From: an uncultured Paracoccaceae bacterium
GTDB lineage: Bacteria > Pseudomonadota > Alphaproteobacteria > Rhodobacterales > Rhodobacteraceae
DNA length: 64,000 nucleotides
NCBI GenBank assembly: GCA_947499725.1
Contig: CANMPK010000003.1
Coordinates: forward strand, 372,001 to 436,000
Direction of reading: 5' to 3'
This document shows positions 34,762 to 43,766 of this stretch, piece after piece. A model generated the notes under the pieces. It saw only the letters and a program-made list of their open reading frames with translations, had not been told where the DNA came from and made no database searches. The stretch's first letter is position 1. Every line of letters begins with the position of its first letter. The position numbers were made by a program, and so were the translations under genes.

Positions 34762-35316
34762 ATGATGAAACGTGTTTTAACGGCGCTGGGCGTGGTGTTT
34801 TCTCTGGCAGGGCCTGCTACTGCTGGGGATTGGTTCACACATGAATTTGGCGAATTGCGCGCCTATCACGGGGATTGGCTGAATGTGTGTGACGCCAATG
34901 GGCATGGGCAATGCCGCGCGGTACAATATGAACCGGCGCAGGATGGCAGTCGCTTTTTTGGCGAGGCGCGGCTGGCTTTGTATTACGAAACACCCACGCG
35001 CTATGTGGCGGAGATTTACGCCAAGGGTTTGGTGGCCGATCAGGTGGATGCTCTGGTGTTGGATTTTGGTGGGGCGGTGATGCAGCTTGCGCCAGAAGAC
35101 TGGCAGCTTGGCGGGGCCTATTTGGCCAATCTGGCAGAGACGGTTGCGATTGTGCAGCCTGAGTTGGCCCATATTTTCGAAGAGCATGTGCGCCGGTATG
35201 GGCGGTTGAATGTGTCTTTCCTGTCGTACGGGGCGGAAATTCGGGCGGCGTCTTTCTCGTTGCGCGGCTCTGATGCTGCTTTGCGGGCGATTGATGTCTA
35301 TGAGGCGGGGCGGTAG
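34762..35316 (+). CDS. Hypothetical periplasmic protein
   Basis: A 184-residue protein with a Sec signal (MKRVLTALGVVFSLAGPATAG, cleavage about residue 22). The mature start GDWFTHEFGELRAYHGDWLNVC followed by GQCRAVQY, with two Cys nine residues apart, vaguely recalls the invasion-associated locus B type, but the rest does not give a confident match. I do not recognise its function. Two adjacent ATGs (34762, 34765) are possible starts. It may be co-transcribed with the DUF1801 gene and lies 61 bases before gltX. Confidence 0.7.
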   Translation: MMKRVLTALGVVFSLAGPATAGDWFTHEFGELRAYHGDWLNVCDANGHGQCRAVQYEPAQDGSRFFGEARLALYYETPTRYVAEIYAKGLVADQVDALVLDFGGAVMQLAPEDWQLGGAYLANLAETVAIVQPELAHIFEEHVRRYGRLNVSFLSYGAEIRAASFSLRGSDAALRAIDVYEAGR

Positions 35317-35377
35317 CCCTGTTTTCTGGACAAAGGGCGCGGGGTGTGAGACAGAGCCTGCAACTTTGGAGACTCGT

Positions 35378-36703
35378 ATGACCACCACTCGTTTTGCCCC
35401 GTCGCCGACCGGCTATATTCACGTTGGTAACCTGCGCACAGCGCTGATGAACTTTCTGATCGCCAAGAAGGCGGGCGGTACGTTCATTTTGCGGATTGAT
35501 GACACAGACCCAGAGCGGTCTAAGCAGGAATATGTGGATGCGATCCAACAGGATTTGGAGTGGCTGGGCCTGACCTGGGATAAGATCGAGCGTCAGTCTG
35601 AGCGTTTGGATCGGTATAACGCAGCGGCAGAAAAGCTGCGCGAGATTGGTCGTTTTTATGAGTGTTTTGAAACCCCGATCGAGCTGGACCTGAAGCGTAA
35701 GAAACAGCTGAACATGGGTAAGCCGCCTGTGTATGATCGCGCGGCATTGAACCTGTCTGATGACGAAAAAGCGGCCCTGCGTGCAGAGCGTGGTGATGGT
35801 CACTGGCGTTTCAAACTGGATCAACAGCGGATCAACTGGACCGACGGTGTTCTGGGCGACTTGTCGATTGATGCGGCTTCTGTGTCTGATCCGGTATTGA
35901 TCCGTGGAGACGGGCAGTTCCTGTATACGCTGGCCTCTGTGATGGACGACATCGAAATGGGCGTCACGCATGTTGTACGTGGTTCTGACCACGTGACCAA
36001 CACGGCGACGCAGATTCAAATGATCGAAGCGCTGGGCGGCACGGTGCCGACCTTTGCGCACCACTCTTTGCTGACCGGTCCGCAGGGCGAGAGCCTGTCG
36101 AAACGTTTGGGCACATTGGCATTGCGCGATCTGCGCGAGTCTGGTGTGGAGCCGATGGCGTTGTTGAGCTTGATGGCGCGTTTGGGATCAAGCCAGCCTA
36201 TGGAGCTGCGCAGCTCGATTGAAGAGATTGCCGAAGGGTTTGACGTGGATCAGTTCGGCTCTGCGCCGACGAAGTTTGACGTGCAGGATCTGTATCCGTT
36301 GACCGGCCGTTTACTGGGTGAAACGGATTTGGCAGCGGTTGCGGATGATGTGGCTGCGGCTGGTGTGCCGGCTGATCAGGCGGCGGCGTTCTGGGATGTG
36401 ATCCGCGCCAATATCACCACGCGCAAAGATATTGCCGGCTGGTGGGAGCTGTTTGAAAACGGCGCTGATCCGGTGATTGACGATGAAGACAAGGATTTCG
36501 TGGCAGAGGCCATGGCACTGCTGCCAGAGGGCCCGTTTGATGGCGAGAGCTGGGGCGCTTGGACGAAGGCCGTGAAAGAGGCGACAGGCCGTAAGGGTCG
36601 TGGGCTGTTCATGCCGCTGCGCAAAGCTTTGACGGGGCAGAGCCATGGGCCGGATATGTCTGCCGTTTTGCCGCTTTTGAAAGTGATCAAAGCGCGGGGC
36701 TGA
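35378..36703 (+). CDS. gltX: Glutamate-tRNA ligase
   Basis: A 441-residue class I aminoacyl-tRNA synthetase. The N-terminus FAPSPTGYIHVGNLRTA carries the HIGH-type motif, and LSKRLGTLALRDL carries the KMSKS-type motif (about 240). ATG 35378 follows TTGGAG; a much longer in-frame extension covers the preceding gene and is rejected. Alphaproteobacteria often have two GluRS-like enzymes, one able to charge tRNA-Gln; which of them this is cannot be settled here. A gene-end element and terminator follow. Confidence 0.96.
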   Translation: MTTTRFAPSPTGYIHVGNLRTALMNFLIAKKAGGTFILRIDDTDPERSKQEYVDAIQQDLEWLGLTWDKIERQSERLDRYNAAAEKLREIGRFYECFETPIELDLKRKKQLNMGKPPVYDRAALNLSDDEKAALRAERGDGHWRFKLDQQRINWTDGVLGDLSIDAASVSDPVLIRGDGQFLYTLASVMDDIEMGVTHVVRGSDHVTNTATQIQMIEALGGTVPTFAHHSLLTGPQGESLSKRLGTLALRDLRESGVEPMALLSLMARLGSSQPMELRSSIEEIAEGFDVDQFGSAPTKFDVQDLYPLTGRLLGETDLAAVADDVAAAGVPADQAAAFWDVIRANITTRKDIAGWWELFENGADPVIDDEDKDFVAEAMALLPEGPFDGESWGAWTKAVKEATGRKGRGLFMPLRKALTGQSHGPDMSAVLPLLKVIKARG

Positions 36704-36734
36704 TTGGGTTAAGTCGGTTTTCTGCGAAAACCGT

Positions 36735-36767
36735 GCCTGCGGCGCAGGTATTTTTGCCAAGAAAAAG
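36735..36767 (+). repeat. Gene-end element, copy C
   Basis: GCCTGCGGCGCAGG followed by TATTTTTGCCAAGAAAAAG, 31 bases after the gltX stop. This is the only copy in this window lying between two genes in the same direction. Confidence 0.7.
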
Positions 36768-36800
36768 TAAGGGCTTGCGTGGTGGCGCGGGCCCTTTTTC
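36761..36800 (+). terminator. Terminator built on gene-end element C
   Basis: GAAAAAG (36761-36767) and GGGC (36771-36774) pair with GCCC-TTTTTC (36791-36800), followed by TTTGTTTTG. The A-rich end of the repeated element forms the base of the stem. It ends gltX transcription before the MATE gene. Confidence 0.6.
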
Positions 36801-36900
36801 TTTGTTTTGTGCGGTGGCGGCGGGGGGCTGTGCGTTTCTGTGTGTTTTGTCTGTTCAGGCGCTGGGGTAGGCTTGGTGAGGGTTTGTTAGGGGAGAGATC

Positions 36901-38289
36901 ATGGCTGAGGCGCAAGCGAAGTTTCTGCAGGGCAATTTGTTTCGCCATGTGACGGTGATGTCGATGACCGCTTCTGTCGGTATGATGACGCTGTTTCTTG
37001 TGGACCTTGTGGATATGCTTTTCATTTCCATGTTGGGCAAAGAAGAATTGGCGGCTGCGGTTGGTTATGCCGGTGCGATTTTGTTTTTCACAACCTCTTT
37101 TGGGATCGGTGTGGCGATTTCGGCCGGGGCGTTGGTGGCGCGTGCTTTGGGGGCGGGGGATCGTCAGATGGCAGAGCGGCGGGCGGCGACGAGCCTGCTG
37201 TACGGGTTTTTGTTCGCGGTTGTTTTTGCGGCTGTCGTTTGGGTGAACCTGCGTAGTTTGGCGTCTTTGATGGGCGCGAGCGGTGTGACGCTGGATCTGA
37301 CCGTGGGTTATTTGCAGATCATCATTCCTTCTTTGCCGTTGCTTTTGCTGGGCATGGTTGGTGGCGCGATTTTGCGTGCCCATGGGGATGCGCGCCGCGC
37401 GATGATGTCGACCATTGCGGGCGCGGTTGTGAATGCTGTGCTTGATCCGATCCTGATCTTTGGGTTGGACATGGAGTTATCCGGTGCTGCTGTTGCCTCT
37501 GTCTGTGCGCGGGGGGCAATTGCCTTTGTGGCATTGTATCCCTTGGTGCGCGTGCATAAGGCCTTGGCCAAGCCAACGCCTGCGCAGTTTCGTTTGGATT
37601 TTGCGGCCATCGTGGCCATCGCAGGCCCTGCGATTTTGACCCAATTGGCCACACCGATTGGCCAAGCCTATGTGACGCGGTCTATGGCAGAATTTGGCGA
37701 GGATGCTGTGGCGGGCATGGCCATCGTCGGGCGGCTGACGCCTGTGGCCTTTGGGGTGCTGTTTGCATTGTCTGGAGCGGTTGGCCCCATCATTGGCCAA
37801 AATTTCGGCGCAAATCAGCAAACCCGTGTGCGTGACGCGTTTCGTGCGGGGCTGGTGTTTGCTGCGGCTTGGGTGGTTTTTGCCGCCATTGTCTTGTTCT
37901 TTCTGCGCGGTCCGGTTGTTGGGATGTTTGGAGCTGAAGGCTCTGCTATCACCTTGATCTATTTGTTCTGTGGGCCTTTGGCCTTGCTGTATTATTTTAA
38001 CGGTGTGATTTTTGTCGCCAATGCGGCTTTTAACAATCTGGGGCACCCGTTTTATTCCACGCTGATCAACTGGGGACGCAATACTTTGGGGATTGTGCCA
38101 CTGGTTTGGTTGGGCGCGCACTTCTGGGGCGCGTCAGGCGTGTTGATCGGGCAAGCTGCCGGTGGTGTGGTCTTTGCTGGGGTGGCCTTTGCGCTTAGCC
38201 AGCGTGTGATGGCCCATCAGACGCCCGTGACGCCCGAGCCTTTTGCCCGCCAAGGGCGGTTGCACGCTTTGCTGCATATGCGCCGCTAA
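36901..38289 (+). CDS. MATE family multidrug/metabolite efflux transporter
   Basis: A 462-residue inner-membrane protein with about twelve hydrophobic segments in two related halves. MATE signatures include VDLVDMLFISMLGKEELAAAVGYA near the start, GVAISAGALVARALGAGD, and IIGQNFGANQQTRV in the second half. MATE proteins export cationic compounds using Na+ or H+ gradients. It ends four bases from the stop of the convergent cyclotransferase-like gene. Substrate unknown. Confidence 0.92.
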   Translation: MAEAQAKFLQGNLFRHVTVMSMTASVGMMTLFLVDLVDMLFISMLGKEELAAAVGYAGAILFFTTSFGIGVAISAGALVARALGAGDRQMAERRAATSLLYGFLFAVVFAAVVWVNLRSLASLMGASGVTLDLTVGYLQIIIPSLPLLLLGMVGGAILRAHGDARRAMMSTIAGAVVNAVLDPILIFGLDMELSGAAVASVCARGAIAFVALYPLVRVHKALAKPTPAQFRLDFAAIVAIAGPAILTQLATPIGQAYVTRSMAEFGEDAVAGMAIVGRLTPVAFGVLFALSGAVGPIIGQNFGANQQTRVRDAFRAGLVFAAAWVVFAAIVLFFLRGPVVGMFGAEGSAITLIYLFCGPLALLYYFNGVIFVANAAFNNLGHPFYSTLINWGRNTLGIVPLVWLGAHFWGASGVLIGQAAGGVVFAGVAFALSQRVMAHQTPVTPEPFARQGRLHALLHMRR

Positions 38290-38293
38290 GCCG

Positions 38294-38854
38294 TTACGGC
38301 GTGCGGCCTAGCCATATATCGACCTGTGCGTCGATAAAATCGGCTTGTTCCTTGGTGGGGGCCTGTGCGCGCGGGTATTGCGGATCGTCGCGGTCTTTGC
38401 GGATGGGGCAGTTCCAACCCACTGTTGAGGCAAAAAAATCCAGCGCGCCTTGTTCGCCAAATTCTTGCAGATAGCCGATCACGACGGTGTCCAGATAGCT
38501 TTGCAAGATGGGGCCGTGCGTGTCGGGCAGCGGGTATTTATCCTGCGGCACGGTGTAGGTGGCGATATCAATCGGCGTATCTGTTTTATGCTGTACGGCG
38601 GGGGTGACAGGCACGCGGTCGTAGGCGTGTTCGCGTTCATCCAGCGCAGCCCAGTCGCCATTTGGCACATGGGCGATCAGCCCGTCGATCTGCCAGCCCT
38701 CACACGGTTCTGCTGTGAGAATCGGGATCGGATCATAGGTGGATTGCCGCCACACACGACGCCAGCCGATCAGGCGGGCATGGCCGATTTCGCCATAGCT
38801 GTGGGTGTTGCGGTTGACGAGGCTGCCATAGCCGAAGAAAAACGGACGTGTCAT
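38294..38854 (-). CDS. Gamma-glutamylcyclotransferase-like protein
   Basis: A 186-residue protein beginning FFFGYGSLVNRNTHSYGE, the substrate-binding loop of the gamma-glutamylcyclotransferase fold, with LDEREHAYDRVPV supplying the likely catalytic Glu. Family members release 5-oxoproline from gamma-glutamyl compounds or glutathione. Normal length, no signal peptide. It is divergent from the glycine cleavage operon. The specific substrate is not evident. Confidence 0.82.
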   Translation of the reverse strand: MTRPFFFGYGSLVNRNTHSYGEIGHARLIGWRRVWRQSTYDPIPILTAEPCEGWQIDGLIAHVPNGDWAALDEREHAYDRVPVTPAVQHKTDTPIDIATYTVPQDKYPLPDTHGPILQSYLDTVVIGYLQEFGEQGALDFFASTVGWNCPIRKDRDDPQYPRAQAPTKEQADFIDAQVDIWLGRTP

Positions 38855-39007
38855 GGGGCGAAAATGCCTTAGAAATTGGCAGTGTCAACGCAGATCATGC
38901 TTATTCATGGGCTATTGCTAAAAAACTATGCGCTTGGGGCGGCAGGAGGCGCAATCGCTCTTGAGATTGGCGCATGAGGCGGGTAAGTTTCCGATACGAA
39001 ACACAGG

Positions 39008-39158
39008 TGACTCGGGAGAACCGGGTAACTGGTGCCGAAGGAGCAACCGCCCCGGAAACTCTCAGGCCACAGGACCGCGTTGCCTTTTTCGACTCTGGAG
39101 AGAGGCGCGTTTGCGTCCGCCGAAGGGATAACGATCTCAGGCAATCGGACAGAGGGGG
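39008..39158 (+). promoter_or_regulatory. Tandem glycine riboswitch
   Basis: Two consecutive glycine aptamers precede gcvT. Aptamer 1 (about 39008-39083) has the core GCCGAAGGAGCAA and CTCTCAGGC-N4-GGACCG. Aptamer 2 (about 39090-39158) has CGCCGAAGGGATAAC and TCTCAGGC-N4-GGACAG. The region between (39158-39235) contains GCATGGGGTCCATGC and other hairpins but no T-run, so control is more likely at translation than by an intrinsic terminator. This architecture switches on glycine cleavage genes when glycine is abundant. Confidence 0.95.
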
Positions 39159-39235
39159 CATCGCGCGCATGGGGTCCATGCGAGATGGTGATGCCGGACT
39201 GTGCCACAGGCGCGACCGGAGAAGGGGAGCGACCG

Positions 39236-40378
39236 ATGGGTGACGCAGTACAAGCGGGTGATTTGAAGCAAACTCCGCTGTTTGATTTACACGCAGAGCT
39301 GGGCGGCAAGATGGTGCCTTTTGCGGGCTATTCCATGCCCGTGCAATATCCGCTTGGCGTGATGAAAGAACATCTGCATTGCCGTGCAGCAGCAGGGCTG
39401 TTTGACGTGAGCCATATGGGCCAAGTCATTGTAAAGGGCGCGGATTACGCAGCAGCGGCTGCGGCGTTTGAAACCCTTGTGCCGATGGATGTGCTGGACT
39501 TGCCAGAGGGCAAACAGCGCTATGGTCTGTTCACCAATGCAGAAGGCGGGATCGAGGATGATCTGATGTTTGCCAACCGTGGTGATCATCTGTTCGTCGT
39601 GGTGAATGCCGCCTGTAAGGATGCTGATGTGGCGCGCATGAAAGCAGCGCTGGCGCCCGAGGTCTCTGTTGAGCTGATCTCTGATCGCGCGTTGATTGCC
39701 TTGCAAGGGCCAAAGGCAGAGGCGGCTTTGGCGCGGCTGAATCCTTTGGTGGCTGACATGGTCTTTATGGATGTGGTGACCCTGCCTTTGATGGGTGCGG
39801 AATGTTGGATCAGCCGCTCTGGTTATACGGGCGAAGACGGGTTCGAAATTTCCGTGCCAGAAGAGGCAGCAGAGGCGCTGTGCCGCGCCTTGCTAGAGAT
39901 GGATGAGGTTGAAGCCATTGGCCTTGGCGCACGCGATAGCCTGCGCTTGGAAAGCGGCTTGTGTCTTTATGGCAGCGACATTGATACGGGCACAAACCCT
40001 GCTGAGGCCAGCCTGTTGTGGGCGGTTCAGAAAGTGCGCCGCGCCGATGGCGCGCGGGCCGGTGGGTTTGTAGGCGCGGATGCTGTTTTAGGTGCGATCG
40101 CTGAAGGCGCCGCGCGCAAACGTGTGGGTTTGCTGCCGCAGTCACGTGCGCCGATGCGGGCAGGGACTGCGCTGTTTGAAAGCGAAACCTCTGAGACGCC
40201 AATTGGCGAAGTGACTTCTGGCGGGTTTGGCCCAAGCCTGAATGCGCCGGTGGCCATGGGCTATGTGGACGCCGCATTTGCCAAAGCAGATACACCGATC
40301 TTTGGCGAGGTGCGCGGCAAGCGCCTGCCAGTGGTCGTATCGAAAATGCCCTTCGTTCCGGCGAAGTTTAAACGTTAA
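39236..40378 (+). CDS. gcvT: Glycine cleavage system T protein (aminomethyltransferase)
   Basis: A 380-residue folate-dependent enzyme that takes the aminomethyl group from the H protein, releasing ammonia and making 5,10-methylene-THF. Landmarks are [50 protein letters not shown] and [20 protein letters not shown] 39236 has GGGGAG seven bases upstream; longer in-frame starts reach into the riboswitch and are rejected. First gene of gcvT-gcvH-gcvP. Confidence 0.97.
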   Translation: MGDAVQAGDLKQTPLFDLHAELGGKMVPFAGYSMPVQYPLGVMKEHLHCRAAAGLFDVSHMGQVIVKGADYAAAAAAFETLVPMDVLDLPEGKQRYGLFTNAEGGIEDDLMFANRGDHLFVVVNAACKDADVARMKAALAPEVSVELISDRALIALQGPKAEAALARLNPLVADMVFMDVVTLPLMGAECWISRSGYTGEDGFEISVPEEAAEALCRALLEMDEVEAIGLGARDSLRLESGLCLYGSDIDTGTNPAEASLLWAVQKVRRADGARAGGFVGADAVLGAIAEGAARKRVGLLPQSRAPMRAGTALFESETSETPIGEVTSGGFGPSLNAPVAMGYVDAAFAKADTPIFGEVRGKRLPVVVSKMPFVPAKFKR

Positions 40379-40410
40379 TTCCAGATATTCAGAATACACA
40401 GGAGAGCCCC

Positions 40411-40770
40411 ATGAAATTCACAGAAGAGCACGAATGGCTGCGCGTTGAAGGTGACGAAGTTGTTGTTGGGATCACAACACACGCGGCAGAGCAGCTGGGT
40501 GATATCGTGTTTGTGGAACTGCCAGAGGTTGGCGCAGAGATCGTGAAAGACGATGAGGTCTGCGTGATTGAATCTGTGAAAGCAGCTTCTGACATTCTGG
40601 CGCCTTTGGACGGTGAAGTGACCGAGGTGAACGAAGCCTTGGCGGATGAGCCGGGCAAGGTGAACGAAGACCCAATCGGGGCGGCGTGGTTCTTTAAGGT
40701 GAAACCAGCCGATCTGAGCCAAATGGACGACTATATGGATGAAGCCGCTTACAACGACTTTGTCGGTTAA
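40411..40770 (+). CDS. gcvH: Glycine cleavage system H protein
   Basis: A 119-residue lipoyl carrier protein that shuttles the methylamine group between the P, T and L proteins. The lipoylation Lys lies in [13 protein letters not shown] (ESVKA motif). The start [22 protein letters not shown] and [21 protein letters not shown] are standard. CAGGAGAGCC precedes the ATG. It lies 32 bases after gcvT and 65 before gcvP in one operon. Confidence 0.98.
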   Translation: MKFTEEHEWLRVEGDEVVVGITTHAAEQLGDIVFVELPEVGAEIVKDDEVCVIESVKAASDILAPLDGEVTEVNEALADEPGKVNEDPIGAAWFFKVKPADLSQMDDYMDEAAYNDFVG

Positions 40771-40835
40771 GTCTTTATCCTGCCTTTGAATTTTGTTGCG
40801 TGGGCGCTGTAGTGGATGCGCCTAAAGGGGATGCT

Positions 40836-43685
40836 ATGTCTTTTAAGCCAACGGACTACCTGCCGTATGATTTCGCCAACCGCCGCCATATCGGCCCGTC
40901 TCCGGCAGAGATGGACGAGATGTTGCAGGTTATCGGCGCAGAGAGCCTTGATGCGTTGATTGATGAAACCCTGCCGGTTTCGATCCGTCAGCAACAGCCG
41001 CTGGATTTCGGTCGGCCTTTGTCAGAGCGCGAGCTGCTGCACCACATGCGCGGCGTGGCCAAGAAGAACGTGTTGATGACCAGCCTGATCGGGCAGGGCT
41101 ATCATGGCACGGTGACTCCGCCAGCGATCCAGCGCAACATTCTGGAGAACCCTGCTTGGTACACGGCCTATACGCCGTATCAGCCAGAGATTTCCCAAGG
41201 GCGTCTTGAGGCGCTGTTGAACTTCCAAACCATGGTGTCTGATTTGACCGGTTTGGAAGTGGCGAATGCATCCCTGCTGGATGAATCCACGGCCTGCGCC
41301 GAGGCGATGACCATGGCGCAGCGTGTGTCTAAGTCGAAGGCCAAAGCGTTCTTTGTGGATCGCGATTGCCACCCGCAGAACATCGCCGTGGTGCAAACCC
41401 GCGCTGCGCCTTTGGGCATTGAGGTGATCGTGGGAAATCCAGATCATCTGAAAGCGGATGAAGTGTTTGGCGCGCTGTTCCAATACCCGGGCACCTATGG
41501 CCATGTGCGTGATTTCACCCCTGAAATCGAAGCCCTGCATGCCAATAAGGCGATTGCGGTTGTGGCGGCTGATCCTTTGTCGCTGACCCTGCTGAAAGAG
41601 CCGGGCGCGATGGGGGCGGATATCGCAATTGGCTCGACCCAGCGTTTTGGCGTGCCTTTGGGCTATGGTGGTCCGCACGCGGCTTATATGGCCACGAAGG
41701 ATGCCTATAAGCGCGCGATGCCGGGTCGGTTGGTCGGCGTGTCGGTGGATGCTTTGGGCAACCGGGCCTATCGTTTGTCTTTGCAAACGCGCGAGCAACA
41801 TATTCGCCGCGAGAAAGCCACATCCAACGTCTGTACAGCACAGGCTTTGCTGGCTGTAATGGCATCCATGTATGCCGTGTTCCACGGGCCGGAAGGTTTG
41901 AAAGCCATTGCGCAGCGTATTCACCGCAAGACGGTGCGTTTGGCCAAAGGGCTGGAAGAGAATGGCTTTAAGGTTGATCCAAAGACCTTCTTTGACACGA
42001 TCACCGTGGACGTTGGTCCTTTGCAAGCGGCGGTGATGAAATCTGCCCGCGATGAGGGGATCAACCTGCGCAAAGTGGGCGAAACACGTGTAGGCATCAC
42101 TTTGGATGAAACCACGCGCCCCGAGACCATGGAAGGCGTTTGGCGCGCCTTTGGGATCGAACGTGAAGATTGCAATTTCCAGCATGAGTATCGCATTCCG
42201 GATCAGGTACACCGCGAGAGCGCCTATCTGACCCACCCGATTTTCCACATGAACCGCGCTGAAACCGAAATGATGCGCTATATGCGCCGTCTGGCGGATC
42301 GTGATCTGGCGTTGGATCGCGCGATGATCCCGCTTGGGTCTTGCACGATGAAGCTGAACGCGGCAGCAGAAATGATGCCGATCAGCTGGCCTGAATTTGC
42401 CAATATGCACCCGTTTGTGCCTGTGGATCAGGCGCAGGGCTATGCTGAAATGGTGACGGATCTGTCCGAAAAGCTGTGTGACGTTACAGGCTATGATGCG
42501 ATTTCGATGCAGCCGAACTCTGGCGCGCAGGGCGAATATGCGGGTCTGCTGACCATTGCCGCCTATCACCGTGCCAATGGCGAAGGCGATCGCAATATCT
42601 GTCTGATCCCAATGTCCGCGCATGGCACCAACCCTGCGAGCGCGCAGATGGTGGGCTGGAAAGTGGTTCCGGTGAAGTCAGCCGAAAATGGCGATATTGA
42701 TCTAGAAGACTTCAAAGCCAAGGCCGAGAAACACGCCGATGCTTTGGCGGGCTGTATGATCACATACCCGTCCACACATGGTGTGTTTGAAGAAACCGTG
42801 CATGAGGTCTGCGAGATCACGCACCAATTTGGCGGTCAGGTCTATATCGATGGCGCGAATATGAACGCCATGGTGGGCCTGTCTCGTCCGGGTGATCTGG
42901 GTGGCGATGTGAGCCATTTGAACCTGCACAAGACCTTTGCCATTCCGCATGGCGGCGGTGGTCCGGGCATGGGGCCGATTGGCGTGAAGGCGCATTTGAC
43001 GCCGCATTTGCCGGGACACCCTGAAGTTGGTGGCGAAGAAGGGCCTGTTTCTGCAGCGCCTTTGGGCTCTGCCAGCATTCTGGCGATCAGCTGGGCCTAT
43101 TGCTTGATGATGGGCGGTGATGGTCTGACGCAGGCCACCCGCGTGGCGATCTTGAATGCCAACTACGTAGCGAAGCGTCTGCAGGGGGCCTATGATGTGC
43201 TGTACAAAGGGCCAAGCGGCCGTGTGGCGCATGAGTGTATTCTGGATACGCGTCCCTTTGCTGACAGTGTGCATGTCACCGTCGAAGATATCGCCAAGCG
43301 TTTGATCGACACGGGTTTCCATGCGCCAACCATGAGTTGGCCTGTGGCTGGCACTTTGATGGTGGAGCCGACTGAGTCTGAAACCAAGGCCGAGCTAGAC
43401 CGGTTCTGCGATGCAATGCTCGCGATCCGCGCAGAGATCAAGGACATCGAGACAGGGGCAAGCGATGCGGAGAACAATCCGCTGAAGTTCGCGCCGCATA
43501 CGATGGAAGATTTGGTGCGCGATTGGGATCGTCCGTATTCCCGCGAGCAGGGCTGTTTCCCTCCGGGGGCGTTCCGTGTGGACAAATACTGGCCTCCGGT
43601 GAACCGCGTGGACAATGCCTTTGGCGATCGTCATTTGATCTGTACGTGTCCGCCAATGGATAGCTATCAAGAGGCGGCTGAGTAA
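40836..43685 (+). CDS. gcvP: Glycine dehydrogenase (decarboxylating), P protein
   Basis: A 949-residue PLP-dependent enzyme that decarboxylates glycine and loads the residue on the H protein. The single-chain form contains both homologous halves. The PLP Lys is in [21 protein letters not shown], and RRHIGPS near the start and [13 protein letters not shown] are typical. ATG 40836 has AAAGGGG upstream; an in-frame GTG twelve codons earlier is less likely. Final gene of the riboswitch-controlled operon. The L protein is encoded elsewhere. Confidence 0.98.
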   Translation: MSFKPTDYLPYDFANRRHIGPSPAEMDEMLQVIGAESLDALIDETLPVSIRQQQPLDFGRPLSERELLHHMRGVAKKNVLMTSLIGQGYHGTVTPPAIQRNILENPAWYTAYTPYQPEISQGRLEALLNFQTMVSDLTGLEVANASLLDESTACAEAMTMAQRVSKSKAKAFFVDRDCHPQNIAVVQTRAAPLGIEVIVGNPDHLKADEVFGALFQYPGTYGHVRDFTPEIEALHANKAIAVVAADPLSLTLLKEPGAMGADIAIGSTQRFGVPLGYGGPHAAYMATKDAYKRAMPGRLVGVSVDALGNRAYRLSLQTREQHIRREKATSNVCTAQALLAVMASMYAVFHGPEGLKAIAQRIHRKTVRLAKGLEENGFKVDPKTFFDTITVDVGPLQAAVMKSARDEGINLRKVGETRVGITLDETTRPETMEGVWRAFGIEREDCNFQHEYRIPDQVHRESAYLTHPIFHMNRAETEMMRYMRRLADRDLALDRAMIPLGSCTMKLNAAAEMMPISWPEFANMHPFVPVDQAQGYAEMVTDLSEKLCDVTGYDAISMQPNSGAQGEYAGLLTIAAYHRANGEGDRNICLIPMSAHGTNPASAQMVGWKVVPVKSAENGDIDLEDFKAKAEKHADALAGCMITYPSTHGVFEETVHEVCEITHQFGGQVYIDGANMNAMVGLSRPGDLGGDVSHLNLHKTFAIPHGGGGPGMGPIGVKAHLTPHLPGHPEVGGEEGPVSAAPLGSASILAISWAYCLMMGGDGLTQATRVAILNANYVAKRLQGAYDVLYKGPSGRVAHECILDTRPFADSVHVTVEDIAKRLIDTGFHAPTMSWPVAGTLMVEPTESETKAELDRFCDAMLAIRAEIKDIETGASDAENNPLKFAPHTMEDLVRDWDRPYSREQGCFPPGAFRVDKYWPPVNRVDNAFGDRHLICTCPPMDSYQEAAE

Positions 43686-43702
43686 GCTTGAGAAAGGTGG
43701 GT

Positions 43703-43720
43703 ATGCCCCTGTCGGGGCAT
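43703..43720. terminator. Hairpin after gcvP
   Basis: ATGCCCC-TGTC-GGGGCAT, a perfect 7-bp stem starting 18 bases after the gcvP stop and running directly into gene-end element D. No T-run follows immediately. Confidence 0.6.
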
Positions 43721-43753
43721 GCCTGCGGCCCAGGTATTTGGGCCAAGAAGAAG
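43721..43753 (+). repeat. Gene-end element, copy D
   Basis: GCCTGCGGCCCAGG followed by TATTTGGGCCAAGAAGAAG, between convergent gcvP and the FtsX-like gene. Here GGCCCA and TGGGCC inside the element pair with each other; the pairing is weaker in the other copies. Confidence 0.7.
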
Positions 43754-43766
43754 TGCGAAGCCGTGC

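Noticed and set aside
35210-35377. 56-codon N-terminal extension of GltX
   Set aside because: It lies over the preceding gene in another frame, and the catalytic FAPSPTGYIHVG motif should be at the very N-terminus, as it is from 35378.
41022-42623. A 533-codon open frame on the minus strand inside gcvP
   Set aside because: Composition is His/Arg/Gln-rich as expected for the complement of a GC-rich gene, there is no recognisable domain, and gcvP on the plus strand is complete and certain.
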